Below, piece by piece: positions 8,154-16,691 of a DNA stretch of 64,000 bases. Source of the DNA: Bacteroidaceae bacterium (GTDB lineage: Bacteria > Bacteroidota > Bacteroidia > Bacteroidales > Bacteroidaceae). The stretch is taken from the NCBI GenBank assembly GCA_017542145.1, contig JAFXXQ010000047.1, positions 207,664-271,663 of the forward strand, written 5' to 3'. Under the pieces are notes generated by a model. That model was not told the origin of the DNA. It made no database searches and worked only from the letters and a program-made list of their open reading frames with translations. How positions within the stretch are numbered: the first letter of the stretch is position 1; every line of letters begins with the position of its first letter. A program made the position numbers and the translations under genes.

Positions 8154-10547
8154 GTGTCCTGTGAGAATTGTAAGATAACGTCGCCCGACGAGGCACGCCA
8201 GTCCATCCGCCTACGGACGGACGCCCTCATCGAGCGTGTGGGGCGTCGCCGCGATTGCATCATCCCCCTGCTGCAGGCCATACAGGGAGAGTTCAACTAT
8301 CTGCCTGCCGATGCCCTCGAACGTGTCTATGAAACCACAGCCATCGACCGTGCTCAGGCCATCTCCGTCGCCACGTTCTACGGCCAGTTCCGTATGATGC
8401 CCTACGGCCGCCACACCATCCGTGTCTGCTGCGGTACTGCCTGCCATGTAAAAGGGGCTAATACCGTCTATGACGCTTTCCGGCGCGAGCTCTCCATGAC
8501 CGACGACACCATCACCACCTCCGACGGACGCTACTCCGTCGAAAAGATAGCCTGTCTGGGCTGCTGCGCTCTGGCGCCTGTCGTACAGATCGATAACCGC
8601 ATCTTCGGACATGTCCAGCCTGGGCGGGTGCGCGAGGTGCTGAATGCCTTTGAGGAGGCAGAGCAGCAAGCCGACGATAGCCGACATGCCCGCCGTCCAG
8701 CCCAGGAGCCACAGGGCGAGATACGCCTGGGTATGGAAAACTGCTGTCAAGCCAGCGGGACAGCCGAAATCCGTGAGGCCGTCGAACGTGCCTGTCGTGA
8801 ACTAGGCATCCACGTCACCCTCAAACCCGTGTCGTGTGTGGGTGCATGCGGCCAGGTACCGCTCATCGACGTCGCCACACCCGACGGACACATCACCCGC
8901 TATCCCAACCTGCAGCCCGACCAGGTCAAGGAAATCCTCCTCCACCACTTCCGTCCCGCTTCGCCCCTGCGCCGTCTGTTCAGCATCGCTATGAACAGCG
9001 TCGACAATCTCCATACCGACCAGACGTGGGACAACATCCTCTACCTTCCTGAGGAGCTACGCACAGGACGTCTGCGTCCCTTCTTCGACGGTCAGCCCCT
9101 GCGCATCTCCACCGAAGGCTACGGCCTGATGAATCCCCTCGACATCGATGAATATATCCACCGCGGGGGCTTTGAAGCCCTGCGCCGGGTGCTCTCCACC
9201 GAGCCTCAGACCGTCATCGACGAGGTGCTGCGCAGCGGCATCCGCGGCAGGGGCGGCGGCGGATTCTGGGCAGGGCGAAAATGGCAGCTCGTGGCCGATG
9301 CCGACGACGACGAGAAGTACGTCATATGCAACGGCGACGAAGGCGACCCCGGGGCATTTATGGACCGCATCCTGCTGGAGAGCTACCCCCTGCGTGTCAT
9401 CGAGGGATTGCTCATTGCGGCTCATGCTGTGGGAGCACGCCGCGCAATCCTTTACATTCGCGCCGAATATCCGCAGGCCGTCATCCGCGTGCGCCGCGCA
9501 CTCGAGCTGTGCCGCCAGCGCGGCTTGGTCGAAATTGGGTCAGAAGTTAGAAGTGAGAAGGTAGAGGTATCCATTTTCGAGGGTGCCGGAGCCTTCGTCT
9601 GTGGCGAAGAAACTGCCCTCATCGCCTCCATCGAGGGGCGACGCGGCTTCCCCAGCCTACGTCCGCCCTACCCCGCCGAGAAAGGGCTGTTCGGCCATCC
9701 CACGCTCATCAACAACGTCGAGACGCTCAGCCAGATTCCCCACATCATCCTAAACGGTGCCGACAGCTATGCCAGCGTGGGCACCCCGCGCAGCACGGGG
9801 ACGAAAGTCTTTGCCCTTGCCGGGAAAGTGCGCCGTGGGGGACTCATAGAAGTGCCCATGGGAACCACGCTCCGTCAGATTGTCGATCAGATTGGTGGCG
9901 GCATGGAGGGCAACGTCCTGCTCAAGGCTGTGCAGACGGGCGGTCCTTCAGGTGGCTGTATCCCCGCCGAACTATGCGACGCCCCCGTCGATTTTGATGC
10001 GTTGGCTAGCATGGGCACCATCATGGGCTCCGGCGGACTAGTGGTGCTTAGCGCCGACGACTGCATGGTTGACGTGGCGCGCTATTTCGTCCGTTTCGTC
10101 TCTGGCGAGAGCTGCGGCAAGTGCACCTTCTGTCGTGTGGGCGTCAAACGTATGCTCGACATCCTCGACCGTCTGGCCACAGGCCAGGGAACGATGGACG
10201 ACATCAACCGACTCGAGGAACTCGCCCGTGACATCAGCCGTGCCTCCCTCTGTGGTCTGGGCCGTTCCGCCCCCAACCCCGTGCTCTCCACCCTGCGCTA
10301 CTTCCGCCACGAATACGAGCAGCATGCCCAAGGCAAATGCCCCACCGGCTCATGCCGGCAGATGGTCCATCTTGCCGTTACCGATGACTGCATCGGCTGC
10401 ACCAAGTGTGCTCAAGTATGCCCTGCCGACGCCGTACCCTTCACCCCCTACCAACGCCCCACCATCGACACCACCCGCTGCACCCTCTGTGGACTTTGTC
10501 TGGAGGCGTGCGACCTCAATGCCATCCGATATGAAAATAACCGTTAA
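8154..10547 (+). CDS. NuoE-NuoF fusion, NADH-oxidising flavoprotein with C-terminal ferredoxins
   Basis: The 797-residue protein joins a NuoE-like thioredoxin-fold domain ([2Fe-2S] ligands C92/C97/C134/C138), a second thioredoxin-like domain (C198, C228, C232) and a NuoF body. The NuoF body has the glycine-rich loop GIRGRGGGGF at 362-371, the NADH/FMN motif NGDEGDPGAFMDR near 393-405, GEETAL near 484-489, an SLBB region, and [4Fe-4S] ligands C654/C657/C660/C700. Two ferredoxin motifs follow (C746-C756 and C776-C786). It should oxidise NADH and feed electrons to iron-sulfur partners, as HydB/HndC or NuoF do. The start is GTG, the only start that keeps the N-terminal Cys pair. It overlaps the next gene by 17 bases. 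Residues 462-472 look repeat-derived. Confidence 0.92.
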   Translation: MSCENCKITSPDEARQSIRLRTDALIERVGRRRDCIIPLLQAIQGEFNYLPADALERVYETTAIDRAQAISVATFYGQFRMMPYGRHTIRVCCGTACHVKGANTVYDAFRRELSMTDDTITTSDGRYSVEKIACLGCCALAPVVQIDNRIFGHVQPGRVREVLNAFEEAEQQADDSRHARRPAQEPQGEIRLGMENCCQASGTAEIREAVERACRELGIHVTLKPVSCVGACGQVPLIDVATPDGHITRYPNLQPDQVKEILLHHFRPASPLRRLFSIAMNSVDNLHTDQTWDNILYLPEELRTGRLRPFFDGQPLRISTEGYGLMNPLDIDEYIHRGGFEALRRVLSTEPQTVIDEVLRSGIRGRGGGGFWAGRKWQLVADADDDEKYVICNGDEGDPGAFMDRILLESYPLRVIEGLLIAAHAVGARRAILYIRAEYPQAVIRVRRALELCRQRGLVEIGSEVRSEKVEVSIFEGAGAFVCGEETALIASIEGRRGFPSLRPPYPAEKGLFGHPTLINNVETLSQIPHIILNGADSYASVGTPRSTGTKVFALAGKVRRGGLIEVPMGTTLRQIVDQIGGGMEGNVLLKAVQTGGPSGGCIPAELCDAPVDFDALASMGTIMGSGGLVVLSADDCMVDVARYFVRFVSGESCGKCTFCRVGVKRMLDILDRLATGQGTMDDINRLEELARDISRASLCGLGRSAPNPVLSTLRYFRHEYEQHAQGKCPTGSCRQMVHLAVTDDCIGCTKCAQVCPADAVPFTPYQRPTIDTTRCTLCGLCLEACDLNAIRYENNR

Positions 10548-12675
10548 CCAACAACCCCTCGACGTATCGCCTCACCGTCCTCTTATCGAATCCCTGCGTG
10601 CCGCGGGATACGACATCCCCTCGATGTGCTACGCCTCAGACCGGCGCCACCAGCCGTCGTGTATGGTCTGCATGGTCAAGGACGTCCACACGGGGCAGAT
10701 GATACCCTCCTGCTCCACCCTTCCCCGCGAAGGGATGGAGATTGAGGCCGACACCGAGGAGGTCCTCGGCATGCGACGTCAGGCGCTTGAGCTGCTCCTC
10801 AGCGACCATCGTGCCGACTGCGAAGCCCCCTGTACGATTGTCTGTCCACAAAGTATCGACGTGGCGCGCGTCCTGCTCCACTACGACCGCGGCGAGCTGT
10901 CCGCAGCCGCTGCCGAGCTGGGCGACAAGTCGTGCGACGGATGCAAGGCTCCCTGCGAACGGGCCTGCCGACGCCGCACGGTGGATGCGGCTGTCAGCAT
11001 CCGCTCTCTTCTGGATGAAGTGAGGAGGGAAGGTCAACAAGTGAGCAGGTCAACAAGTCAACAAGACAACAGGTCAACAAGTCATCAAGACAGCCTCTCC
11101 CAGCGTGTTGACCTGTTGACTTGTGGGCCTGTTGACCTTTTCAACAGCCGTTTGGGTCGTTTCACCGATGCTGAGAAAGAGCGCATGAAGCAGCTCTACA
11201 CCCAACCCTCACGTTGCTTGCATTGTGCCTGCGAGGGAAACGAAAAATGCCGCCTCCGCGAGCTAGCCACCAAGGCTGGCATACGGATGCCGAAATATGG
11301 CGTACAGTCGTCGCTACCCGTCAAGGAACGCATCAAAGTCACAGAACGTCTCGTCTATGAACCTGCAAAATGCATCCGTTGCGGGCTCTGTGTCTATAAC
11401 ACCGACGATGGCTTTACCTTCGAACGCCGCGGCTTCGACATGCGGGTCGTCATTCCCGAAGAGAGCAAGTCGCACGTCGGCGACGAGGTTGCCCGGCTGT
11501 GTCCTACGGGGGCACTCCATCTGCGTGTTCTGACACTACTGCTCCCCCTGCTTATGTTGTTTTCAGGATGCGGGCAGGGAGGACAAAACTCCTCAAAAAG
11601 GGAGAACAGCAACATGGGAACTCACGAATGGACTTCCTTCCGCGGGGGCACATCCCTTGCCGGATACACATCCAACCCGCTCCCCGACAGCCCCCGTCTG
11701 CTTTGGGAGTACCGTCATGGGGTACGCACCGTGGCTGCACCCATCGTCAGCCAGGGAACGGTTTACATGTGTGACAAGCACGGACAGCTGCGTGGCTTTT
11801 CCATCGCCGACGGGACACCCACGTATTCGCTCGACCTGGGCGGCGACGTAGAAGCGCCCTTTGTCACGGCCGACACCTTATTATATATAGGACAGATGGA
11901 TGGCCAAGTGCGTGCCCTCTCGCTCACCGATGGCGCAGAGCTGTGGCACTTTGAGACGGAGGGACAAATCCTAGCCTCACCCACCCTCCTGCCTCGTGGA
12001 GTACTCGTCGTGGGCAGCTATGACAACACGATGTACACCCTCGATTCCCGCACGGGCAACGCTGTGGGACGAGCCTCCACGGGCTATTACATCAATGGTG
12101 CAGCAGCCATCTGGCGGGACACCTTCGCCCTCTTCGGAGGCTGTGATGCCTGGCTACGCGTCAGCGACCTCAGGACAGGACTTGTCACCGACTCCATCCG
12201 CCTTGATGCCTATCTGCCCGCATCGCCTGCCCTCGAAGGTGACTTTGCCTACGTGAACGACTATCAGGGCAATCTGTACGAGATACGTTTTACCAAGGAC
12301 GGCCACATCGGCGGGCATCGCAAGATGCTCGCTGCCGAGGGTGATGAAGGCGGCACGACGTCCATGCCGGCTGTCACAGCCGATGCTGTCTTTGTGCTTG
12401 CCGAAGGACGTTTTCTCGTCTGTATCGACCGTGCCGACGCCCATGTCCGCTGGAAGCAGATGCTGAGAGGCGACGTAGGCGAGTGCTCGCCGCTCGTATG
12501 CGCCGACCGCGTGCTTGTCTGCACACGCACGGGCATCATCTCCATCCACGACGTCCGCACAGGGCGCTGCCTCTGGACATACGAGACAGGTGAACAGATT
12601 GTTGCCTCCCCCGCGGTGGCCGCAGGGAAGATATTTGTCCTCACAGCTCGCGGCACACTACTCTGCTTTTCATAA
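10531..12675 (+). CDS. NuoG/GltD-like iron-sulfur domain fused to membrane segment and PQQ-like propeller
   Basis: The 714-residue protein begins with a NuoG-type [2Fe-2S] ferredoxin (C33, C44, C47, C61). A GltD-like iron-sulfur region follows (H93, C97/C101/C105, C135/C138/C142/C146, C229-C240), then a ferredoxin site (C281/C284/C287, with C324-Pro-Thr-Gly). Residues 331-346 form a hydrophobic stretch ending in L-F-S-G-C347, which looks like a lipobox. A PQQ-like propeller runs from about 366 (EWTSFRGGTS) to the end. This predicts cytosolic Fe-S and periplasmic propeller halves. ATG 10531 is chosen for the ferredoxin start and overlaps NuoEF by 17 bases. Residues 168-204 are repeat-encoded. 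No H-cluster motifs are seen. Loss of a stop between two former genes is possible. Confidence 0.85.
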   Translation: MKITVNQQPLDVSPHRPLIESLRAAGYDIPSMCYASDRRHQPSCMVCMVKDVHTGQMIPSCSTLPREGMEIEADTEEVLGMRRQALELLLSDHRADCEAPCTIVCPQSIDVARVLLHYDRGELSAAAAELGDKSCDGCKAPCERACRRRTVDAAVSIRSLLDEVRREGQQVSRSTSQQDNRSTSHQDSLSQRVDLLTCGPVDLFNSRLGRFTDAEKERMKQLYTQPSRCLHCACEGNEKCRLRELATKAGIRMPKYGVQSSLPVKERIKVTERLVYEPAKCIRCGLCVYNTDDGFTFERRGFDMRVVIPEESKSHVGDEVARLCPTGALHLRVLTLLLPLLMLFSGCGQGGQNSSKRENSNMGTHEWTSFRGGTSLAGYTSNPLPDSPRLLWEYRHGVRTVAAPIVSQGTVYMCDKHGQLRGFSIADGTPTYSLDLGGDVEAPFVTADTLLYIGQMDGQVRALSLTDGAELWHFETEGQILASPTLLPRGVLVVGSYDNTMYTLDSRTGNAVGRASTGYYINGAAAIWRDTFALFGGCDAWLRVSDLRTGLVTDSIRLDAYLPASPALEGDFAYVNDYQGNLYEIRFTKDGHIGGHRKMLAAEGDEGGTTSMPAVTADAVFVLAEGRFLVCIDRADAHVRWKQMLRGDVGECSPLVCADRVLVCTRTGIISIHDVRTGRCLWTYETGEQIVASPAVAAGKIFVLTARGTLLCFS
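11031..11140. repeat. GTCAACA palindromic element inside the NuoG-like gene
   Basis: The left arm is built of GTCAACAAG/GTCAACAGG units (11031-11095). The core ends in CCCAGCGTGTTGAC, and the right arm (about 11106-11137) holds GTTGACTTGTGGGCCTGTTG. The arms are reverse complements of each other with few mismatches. The element is in frame and encodes residues about 168-203 between two Fe-S regions. It matches the two copies in aroA in arm units and in the CCCAGCGTGTTGAC core end. Confidence 0.85.
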
Positions 12676-12706
12676 TTCATTATTCATAATTCAAAGTTCA
12701 TAGTTG
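12669..12706. repeat. TTCATAATTCATTA intergenic repeat
   Basis: Five TTCATAA/TTCATTA/TTCAAAG-type units span the end of the NuoG-like fusion and the gap before the ABC ATPase. Confidence 0.7.
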
Positions 12707-12713
12707 TCCATTC

Positions 12714-13406
12714 ATGAAATACATCTCGTTGAACAACATCCGCAAACGTTTCAACGACGGCACCGGCGGACAGCGGACGGTGTTGGACGGACTTTGCCTT
12801 GACGTGGAGAAGGGCGATCACATAGCCATCACAGGGGTATCGGGAACAGGAAAAACCACCCTACTTCGTATCCTCGGCACCCTCACGGCTCCTGACGAAG
12901 GGACGTATCTGCTCGACGGCATAAACGTTGATTACTCCGATGAACGGCAGCTCAGGCAGTTGCGAAACGGATGCATAGGCTTTGTATTCCAGGACTGCCC
13001 TTTGCTGCCTTGGCTGACGGCGTGGCAGAACATCCTGCTGCCGGCACAGGCTGCTGGTGGCCATCCCTCTTCCGACACCGTGGAATGGGCAGAGGAACTG
13101 GTGAGGCTGATGGACATTAGCCACGTGAGAGAGCAGATGCCGCAGTCGCTGTCGGGTGGGGAGAGGTGCCGAGTAGGGCTATGCCGTGCCTTGGTGATGC
13201 GTCCCTCGCTACTGCTTGCCGACGAACCGACGGGACAGCTCGACGCGGAGCACGCCCACGAGGTGGCCGAGCTGCTGACGATGGTGAACAACCGACTGGG
13301 GATGACTGTTGTGACGGTGACACACTCCGACAGCCTGGCACAGACGGCAAGGCGAGTATACAGGCTCGAAAATGGACAATTGACAACTATGAACTATGAA
13401 CTGTAA
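12714..13406 (+). CDS. ABC transporter ATP-binding protein (LolD/MacB type)
   Basis: The 230-residue ATPase has Walker A GVSGTGKTT (about 41-49), a Q-loop in FVFQDCPLLPW, the signature LSGGERCRVGL and Walker B LLLADEPTGQLD. It resembles the LolD/MacB/FtsE subfamily, which pairs with FtsX-like permeases in lipoprotein handling or mechanotransmission rather than solute import. The permease gene begins 3 bases after its stop. The last residues (L-T-T-M-N-Y-E-L) are encoded by the ATGAACTATGAACT repeat, so the C-terminal tail is repeat-derived. It lies within the redox block and might release or assemble its lipidated or exported partners (inference). Confidence 0.92.
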   Translation: MKYISLNNIRKRFNDGTGGQRTVLDGLCLDVEKGDHIAITGVSGTGKTTLLRILGTLTAPDEGTYLLDGINVDYSDERQLRQLRNGCIGFVFQDCPLLPWLTAWQNILLPAQAAGGHPSSDTVEWAEELVRLMDISHVREQMPQSLSGGERCRVGLCRALVMRPSLLLADEPTGQLDAEHAHEVAELLTMVNNRLGMTVVTVTHSDSLAQTARRVYRLENGQLTTMNYEL

Positions 13407-13420
13407 ACTATGAACTATAA
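13372..13420. repeat. ATGAACTATGAACT repeat spanning a gene junction
   Basis: Units TTGACAACT, ATGAACTATGAACTG and TAAACTATGAACT cover the end of the ABC ATPase gene and the start of the permease gene. They supply the last residues of the first and the first Met-Asn-Tyr of the second. Confidence 0.75.
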
Positions 13421-16400
13421 CAAGCAGAGTCTGACGTATTACCGCCGATTCTATCGCCTGGCAGCTGCCAGCGTGGTGGTGATGATGGCTACCCTCGCAG
13501 GTAGCATCGTACTGGGCGACTCGGTACGCGGCTCGTTGGCTGACAGGGTGGACGAACGGCTGGGCGAAACGCAAACGTTGGTACAGACTGGCGCAGGGTA
13601 TATCGACGACAGCGTGATGAGCCATCCGCTCCTCGCCTCGGCACAGGGGTATCTGCTTTGCGAAGGGTTCGTGTCGGTGCCGGGCTCGGGGCAAGGGATG
13701 ACGCCCGTCAGCGTGTGGGGTACAGACGCCCGTTCGCTTGCGTGGGGCGAGGCACTCTTTGGTGAACAGCTGGCGAGGCTACTGGGGACGGCGGACAGAG
13801 TTGTGCTTCATCTGCCTGCCCGTGGATTGATGCCCGCAGGGTCGCTGTTCGTGTCACAGGAAACAACCACACAGCTCAGCCTCTCCGTGAAAGGTATGAA
13901 GACAGCGGCGCAGGGAGGTAACATGCTATTGCATGGCGAACAGATGAGGCCGAATAACATCTTCGTCAATCGCCATGAACTGGCCGTAATGCTGGGTGTA
14001 AACGAGGACGAAGACGAAGTCAACGGACGGAGCAGCGAGAGCCATCAAGTTTATTTGGATGGCCGAGTCGCGACGGACGAAGGCGTAGCCAACGTCATTC
14101 TTTCGCCAGAAATAATTCAGGCAGCTGACTTTGCTCAGGTCTGGTGTCCCGAGGCTTCGGGCATCCGCTGGAAAGATGGTGTGGTGACCACCCAGCGGCT
14201 GTTTCTGCCATCGGGCGTGACCGACGTGTTGCAACCCCAGAACCGCTATCTGGCTTATTTCGTTAACAAAATACAGGGCACGGACGACAAAACGCTAGCC
14301 TACTCCTTCGTCACCGCCACGGACAGACTACATGGCGACGAGGCCGTACTGACGGACTACGCTGCCCGCCGTCTGGGTGCCGCCGTAGGCGATACGGTAG
14401 AGATGGAATACTACGTACAAACCCCGGGGCTGAAACAGCTGACAACGCGAAACCGCCGATTCGTGGTGGCAAGCATCGTATCCGTGGAGTCGTTGGCGGG
14501 CGACAGCCTGGTCAAGGCATCGTTCCCCGGACTAACGGGGGTGGCGCGCTGTACCGACTGGGACAGCGACCTGCCCATCGACATGAGCCGCATCACACCC
14601 GACGACGAGGAGTATTGGCGTCTGTATCGTCAGACGCCGAAGGCTCTCGTCAGCTACGAAGCCGTGAAAGACCACTGGGCTGCTCCGGGCATCGGCGCTG
14701 CCACCTTGGTAACGGGTGTGACGGCCGAGCGCATGGTGCTTCTAACACCCGATGACGTAGGTATCTCTGTGGTGCATCCGCGCGATGCTGCCATCCAGGC
14801 CGCCCTTCACGGCACAGACTTCACCGGGCTATTCCTGGCCTTGGGATTCTTCATCATGCTGGCAGCAGCATTGTTGATGGCCAGTCCCCTGACGGAGATG
14901 TATGCCCTGCGACAAAGCGAGACGGAACTGCTCGGCGTGCTGGGCTTCGCCCCCCGTCAGGTGCGCCGGCGACTGTTCAGCGAGGCGGCACCGGTGCTTC
15001 TGGCCTGCACACCCATAGGGGTGGTGGCGGGTTTTGCATACGCAGCCCTAATGCTCGGTCTGTTGGCCGGAGCTTGGAACGGAGCTACACACACCGACGG
15101 CTTCACGCTCCACGTCCATGCCGCCTCGCTGATTATCGGCTGGGCAGCAGGGGCAGCGGCGTGCATGGCGATTCTCGCCTGGTGCATACGACGCAGCATA
15201 CAAAAATCCGAAAATACGGAATTACGGAAATACGGAATTACGGAATCACGGAATTACGGAAATATAGAATCACGGGATTACGGAAATACGGAATCACGGA
15301 ATTACGTCTTCTTCATTTCACTCGCTGTCGTGACGGTGGGGCTTGTGGTGCTTAACTTCACGCTTTTCCACAGCCTGGCACTCTTTGTCGTGTGCGGACT
15401 GTTGTGGATGGCGTGTGCGGCCATGGCAGCATCTATAAAATTAGGAATTAGGAATGAGGAATTAGGAATTAGGGGGAAATTATCAATTAAATTAGGAATT
15501 AGGAATGAGGAATTAGGAATTAGAGGGAAATTATCAATTGTCAATTATCAATTATCAATTATTTACTACCGCCGTCAGCATATGCTGACGTTCTGGACGT
15601 TGGCCGCGGGCGTATTCACCGTCTTTGCCGTGGGCCTCAACCGTCCGGACGTCCGCCACGCTGCGCCAGAGATGACAGGCGGCTACGACCTCTTCACCGA
15701 AATGGTCGTACCGCTGAGCTACGACTTGACGGGCCTCGAAGCACGACGCCATCTCGCCTTAGGCGACATGCCCGGGGAGACACGTTTCCTGCAGCTGGCA
15801 CGGCACACCGAGGACGAGGCAAGCTGCTGGAACCTCAACAAGGTGACCACACCAAGCGTGCTCGCCATGCCGACAGAGGCCATGGCGTCGTTTGGCATCG
15901 ACAGGACAAAGATGGAGAAGGCCACCGATGACGGACTTATACCCGTGGCTGTAGATAAGGAGGCGTTGCTGTGGAGTATGATGATGAAGGTGGGCGACAC
16001 ACTCGTCTATCGTGCGGCCGACGGACGTGAGATGAAGGCACTCATCGTCGCCTCGTACCCCACAGGGGTTCTCCACGGCCATGCCATCATGGCGGACGAA
16101 TGGTTCCGGCACTTGTGGCCTGAGGAAACAGGGAGTCGCGTGATGCTGGTAGGTAGCGAGGACACCGACAAAGCTGCCGACATGCTTTCCACAGCCCTCG
16201 CCGACTATGGCATTACCGTGACCACCACCGCCGAACGGCTAAAACGTTTCTATGAGGTCACGGATGCCTACCTCAGCATCTTCCTCTCGCTGGGAGGACT
16301 GGGGTGCTTGCTGGGGCTTGCCAGCCTCGTCATCGTCATACGCAAGAACCTCGCGGCGCGCAGCAGCGAGATTGGGCTTTACCACGTACTGGGGTTCAAG

Positions 16401-16628
16401 CCCGACGACATCGTCGGCAGGCTGAGACGCGAGCAGCGCATGGTCATCTACTACGCCATCGCCACGGGGGTGACGGGCAGCCTCATCAGCATCAGCGGAG
16501 GCACCGGCGCCGTCTCACCCGCCGTCTGGGCAGAGGCTGCAGTACTGTTGGTGGCATTCGTCGCCCTGACGGAACTGATTATCCACACCACCATTCGAGC
16601 CTCATCGATCGGTTATCGTTCATTTTAA
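13410..16628 (+). CDS. FtsX/MacB-like ABC transporter permease
   Basis: The 1072-residue protein has an N-terminal span (about 19-37), a large periplasmic domain, and two FtsX-type membrane regions: about 470-600 (with RQSETELLGVLGFAPRQVRR) and about 940 to the end (with RSSEIGLYHVLGFKPDDIVG). The two REIGLL-like loops are typical of FtsX/LolCE/MacB permeases. Two in-frame repeat arrays lie in inter-span loops: residues about 599-632 (GGAATTACGG units) and about 676-718 (two 17-residue copies). Met1 lies in an ATGAACT repeat 3 bases after the ATPase stop. It likely forms a complex with that ATPase. The substrate is unknown, and the position in the redox block suggests a link to its exported components. 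Confidence 0.88.
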   Translation: MNYNKQSLTYYRRFYRLAAASVVVMMATLAGSIVLGDSVRGSLADRVDERLGETQTLVQTGAGYIDDSVMSHPLLASAQGYLLCEGFVSVPGSGQGMTPVSVWGTDARSLAWGEALFGEQLARLLGTADRVVLHLPARGLMPAGSLFVSQETTTQLSLSVKGMKTAAQGGNMLLHGEQMRPNNIFVNRHELAVMLGVNEDEDEVNGRSSESHQVYLDGRVATDEGVANVILSPEIIQAADFAQVWCPEASGIRWKDGVVTTQRLFLPSGVTDVLQPQNRYLAYFVNKIQGTDDKTLAYSFVTATDRLHGDEAVLTDYAARRLGAAVGDTVEMEYYVQTPGLKQLTTRNRRFVVASIVSVESLAGDSLVKASFPGLTGVARCTDWDSDLPIDMSRITPDDEEYWRLYRQTPKALVSYEAVKDHWAAPGIGAATLVTGVTAERMVLLTPDDVGISVVHPRDAAIQAALHGTDFTGLFLALGFFIMLAAALLMASPLTEMYALRQSETELLGVLGFAPRQVRRRLFSEAAPVLLACTPIGVVAGFAYAALMLGLLAGAWNGATHTDGFTLHVHAASLIIGWAAGAAACMAILAWCIRRSIQKSENTELRKYGITESRNYGNIESRDYGNTESRNYVFFISLAVVTVGLVVLNFTLFHSLALFVVCGLLWMACAAMAASIKLGIRNEELGIRGKLSIKLGIRNEELGIRGKLSIVNYQLSIIYYRRQHMLTFWTLAAGVFTVFAVGLNRPDVRHAAPEMTGGYDLFTEMVVPLSYDLTGLEARRHLALGDMPGETRFLQLARHTEDEASCWNLNKVTTPSVLAMPTEAMASFGIDRTKMEKATDDGLIPVAVDKEALLWSMMMKVGDTLVYRAADGREMKALIVASYPTGVLHGHAIMADEWFRHLWPEETGSRVMLVGSEDTDKAADMLSTALADYGITVTTTAERLKRFYEVTDAYLSIFLSLGGLGCLLGLASLVIVIRKNLAARSSEIGLYHVLGFKPDDIVGRLRREQRMVIYYAIATGVTGSLISISGGTGAVSPAVWAEAAVLLVAFVALTELIIHTTIRASSIGYRSF
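15203..15306. repeat. ACGGAAT tandem array inside the permease gene
   Basis: About a dozen imperfect ACGGAATT/ACGGAAAT/ACGGAATC units run in frame and encode a polar loop rich in Glu, Ser, Arg, Asn and Tyr between membrane segments. There is no inverted partner arm. Confidence 0.85.
15434..15562. repeat. 51-base tandem duplication plus TTATCAA array inside the permease gene
   Basis: A 51-base unit made of ATTAGGAATTAGGAATGAGG words occurs twice in tandem and encodes K-L-G-I-R-N-E-E-L-G-I-R-G-K-L-S-I twice. TTGTCAATTATCAATTATC units follow. All is in frame in a loop between two hydrophobic regions. The same words occur as non-coding spacers elsewhere (for example 3208-3243). Confidence 0.88.
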
Positions 16629-16691
16629 ACCTTTTCCTACCTTCTATAGTCAAATAACCATAAGAAATTATACTTAATCCTTAAAACAACA

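Noticed and set aside
8154..12675. Electron-bifurcating or NADH-linked [FeFe] hydrogenase operon
   Set aside because: NuoE-NuoF and a NuoG-like Fe-S protein are present, but the H-cluster motifs (TSCCPxW, MPCxxK and ExMACxGGC types) are absent from the NuoG-like protein and its neighbours.
14957..15199. Separate genes on the opposite strand across long GC-rich coding regions
   Set aside because: The many long opposite-strand frames under the GC-rich genes have low-complexity or Ala/Gly/Val/Arg-rich products and mirror strong same-strand genes with clear domains.
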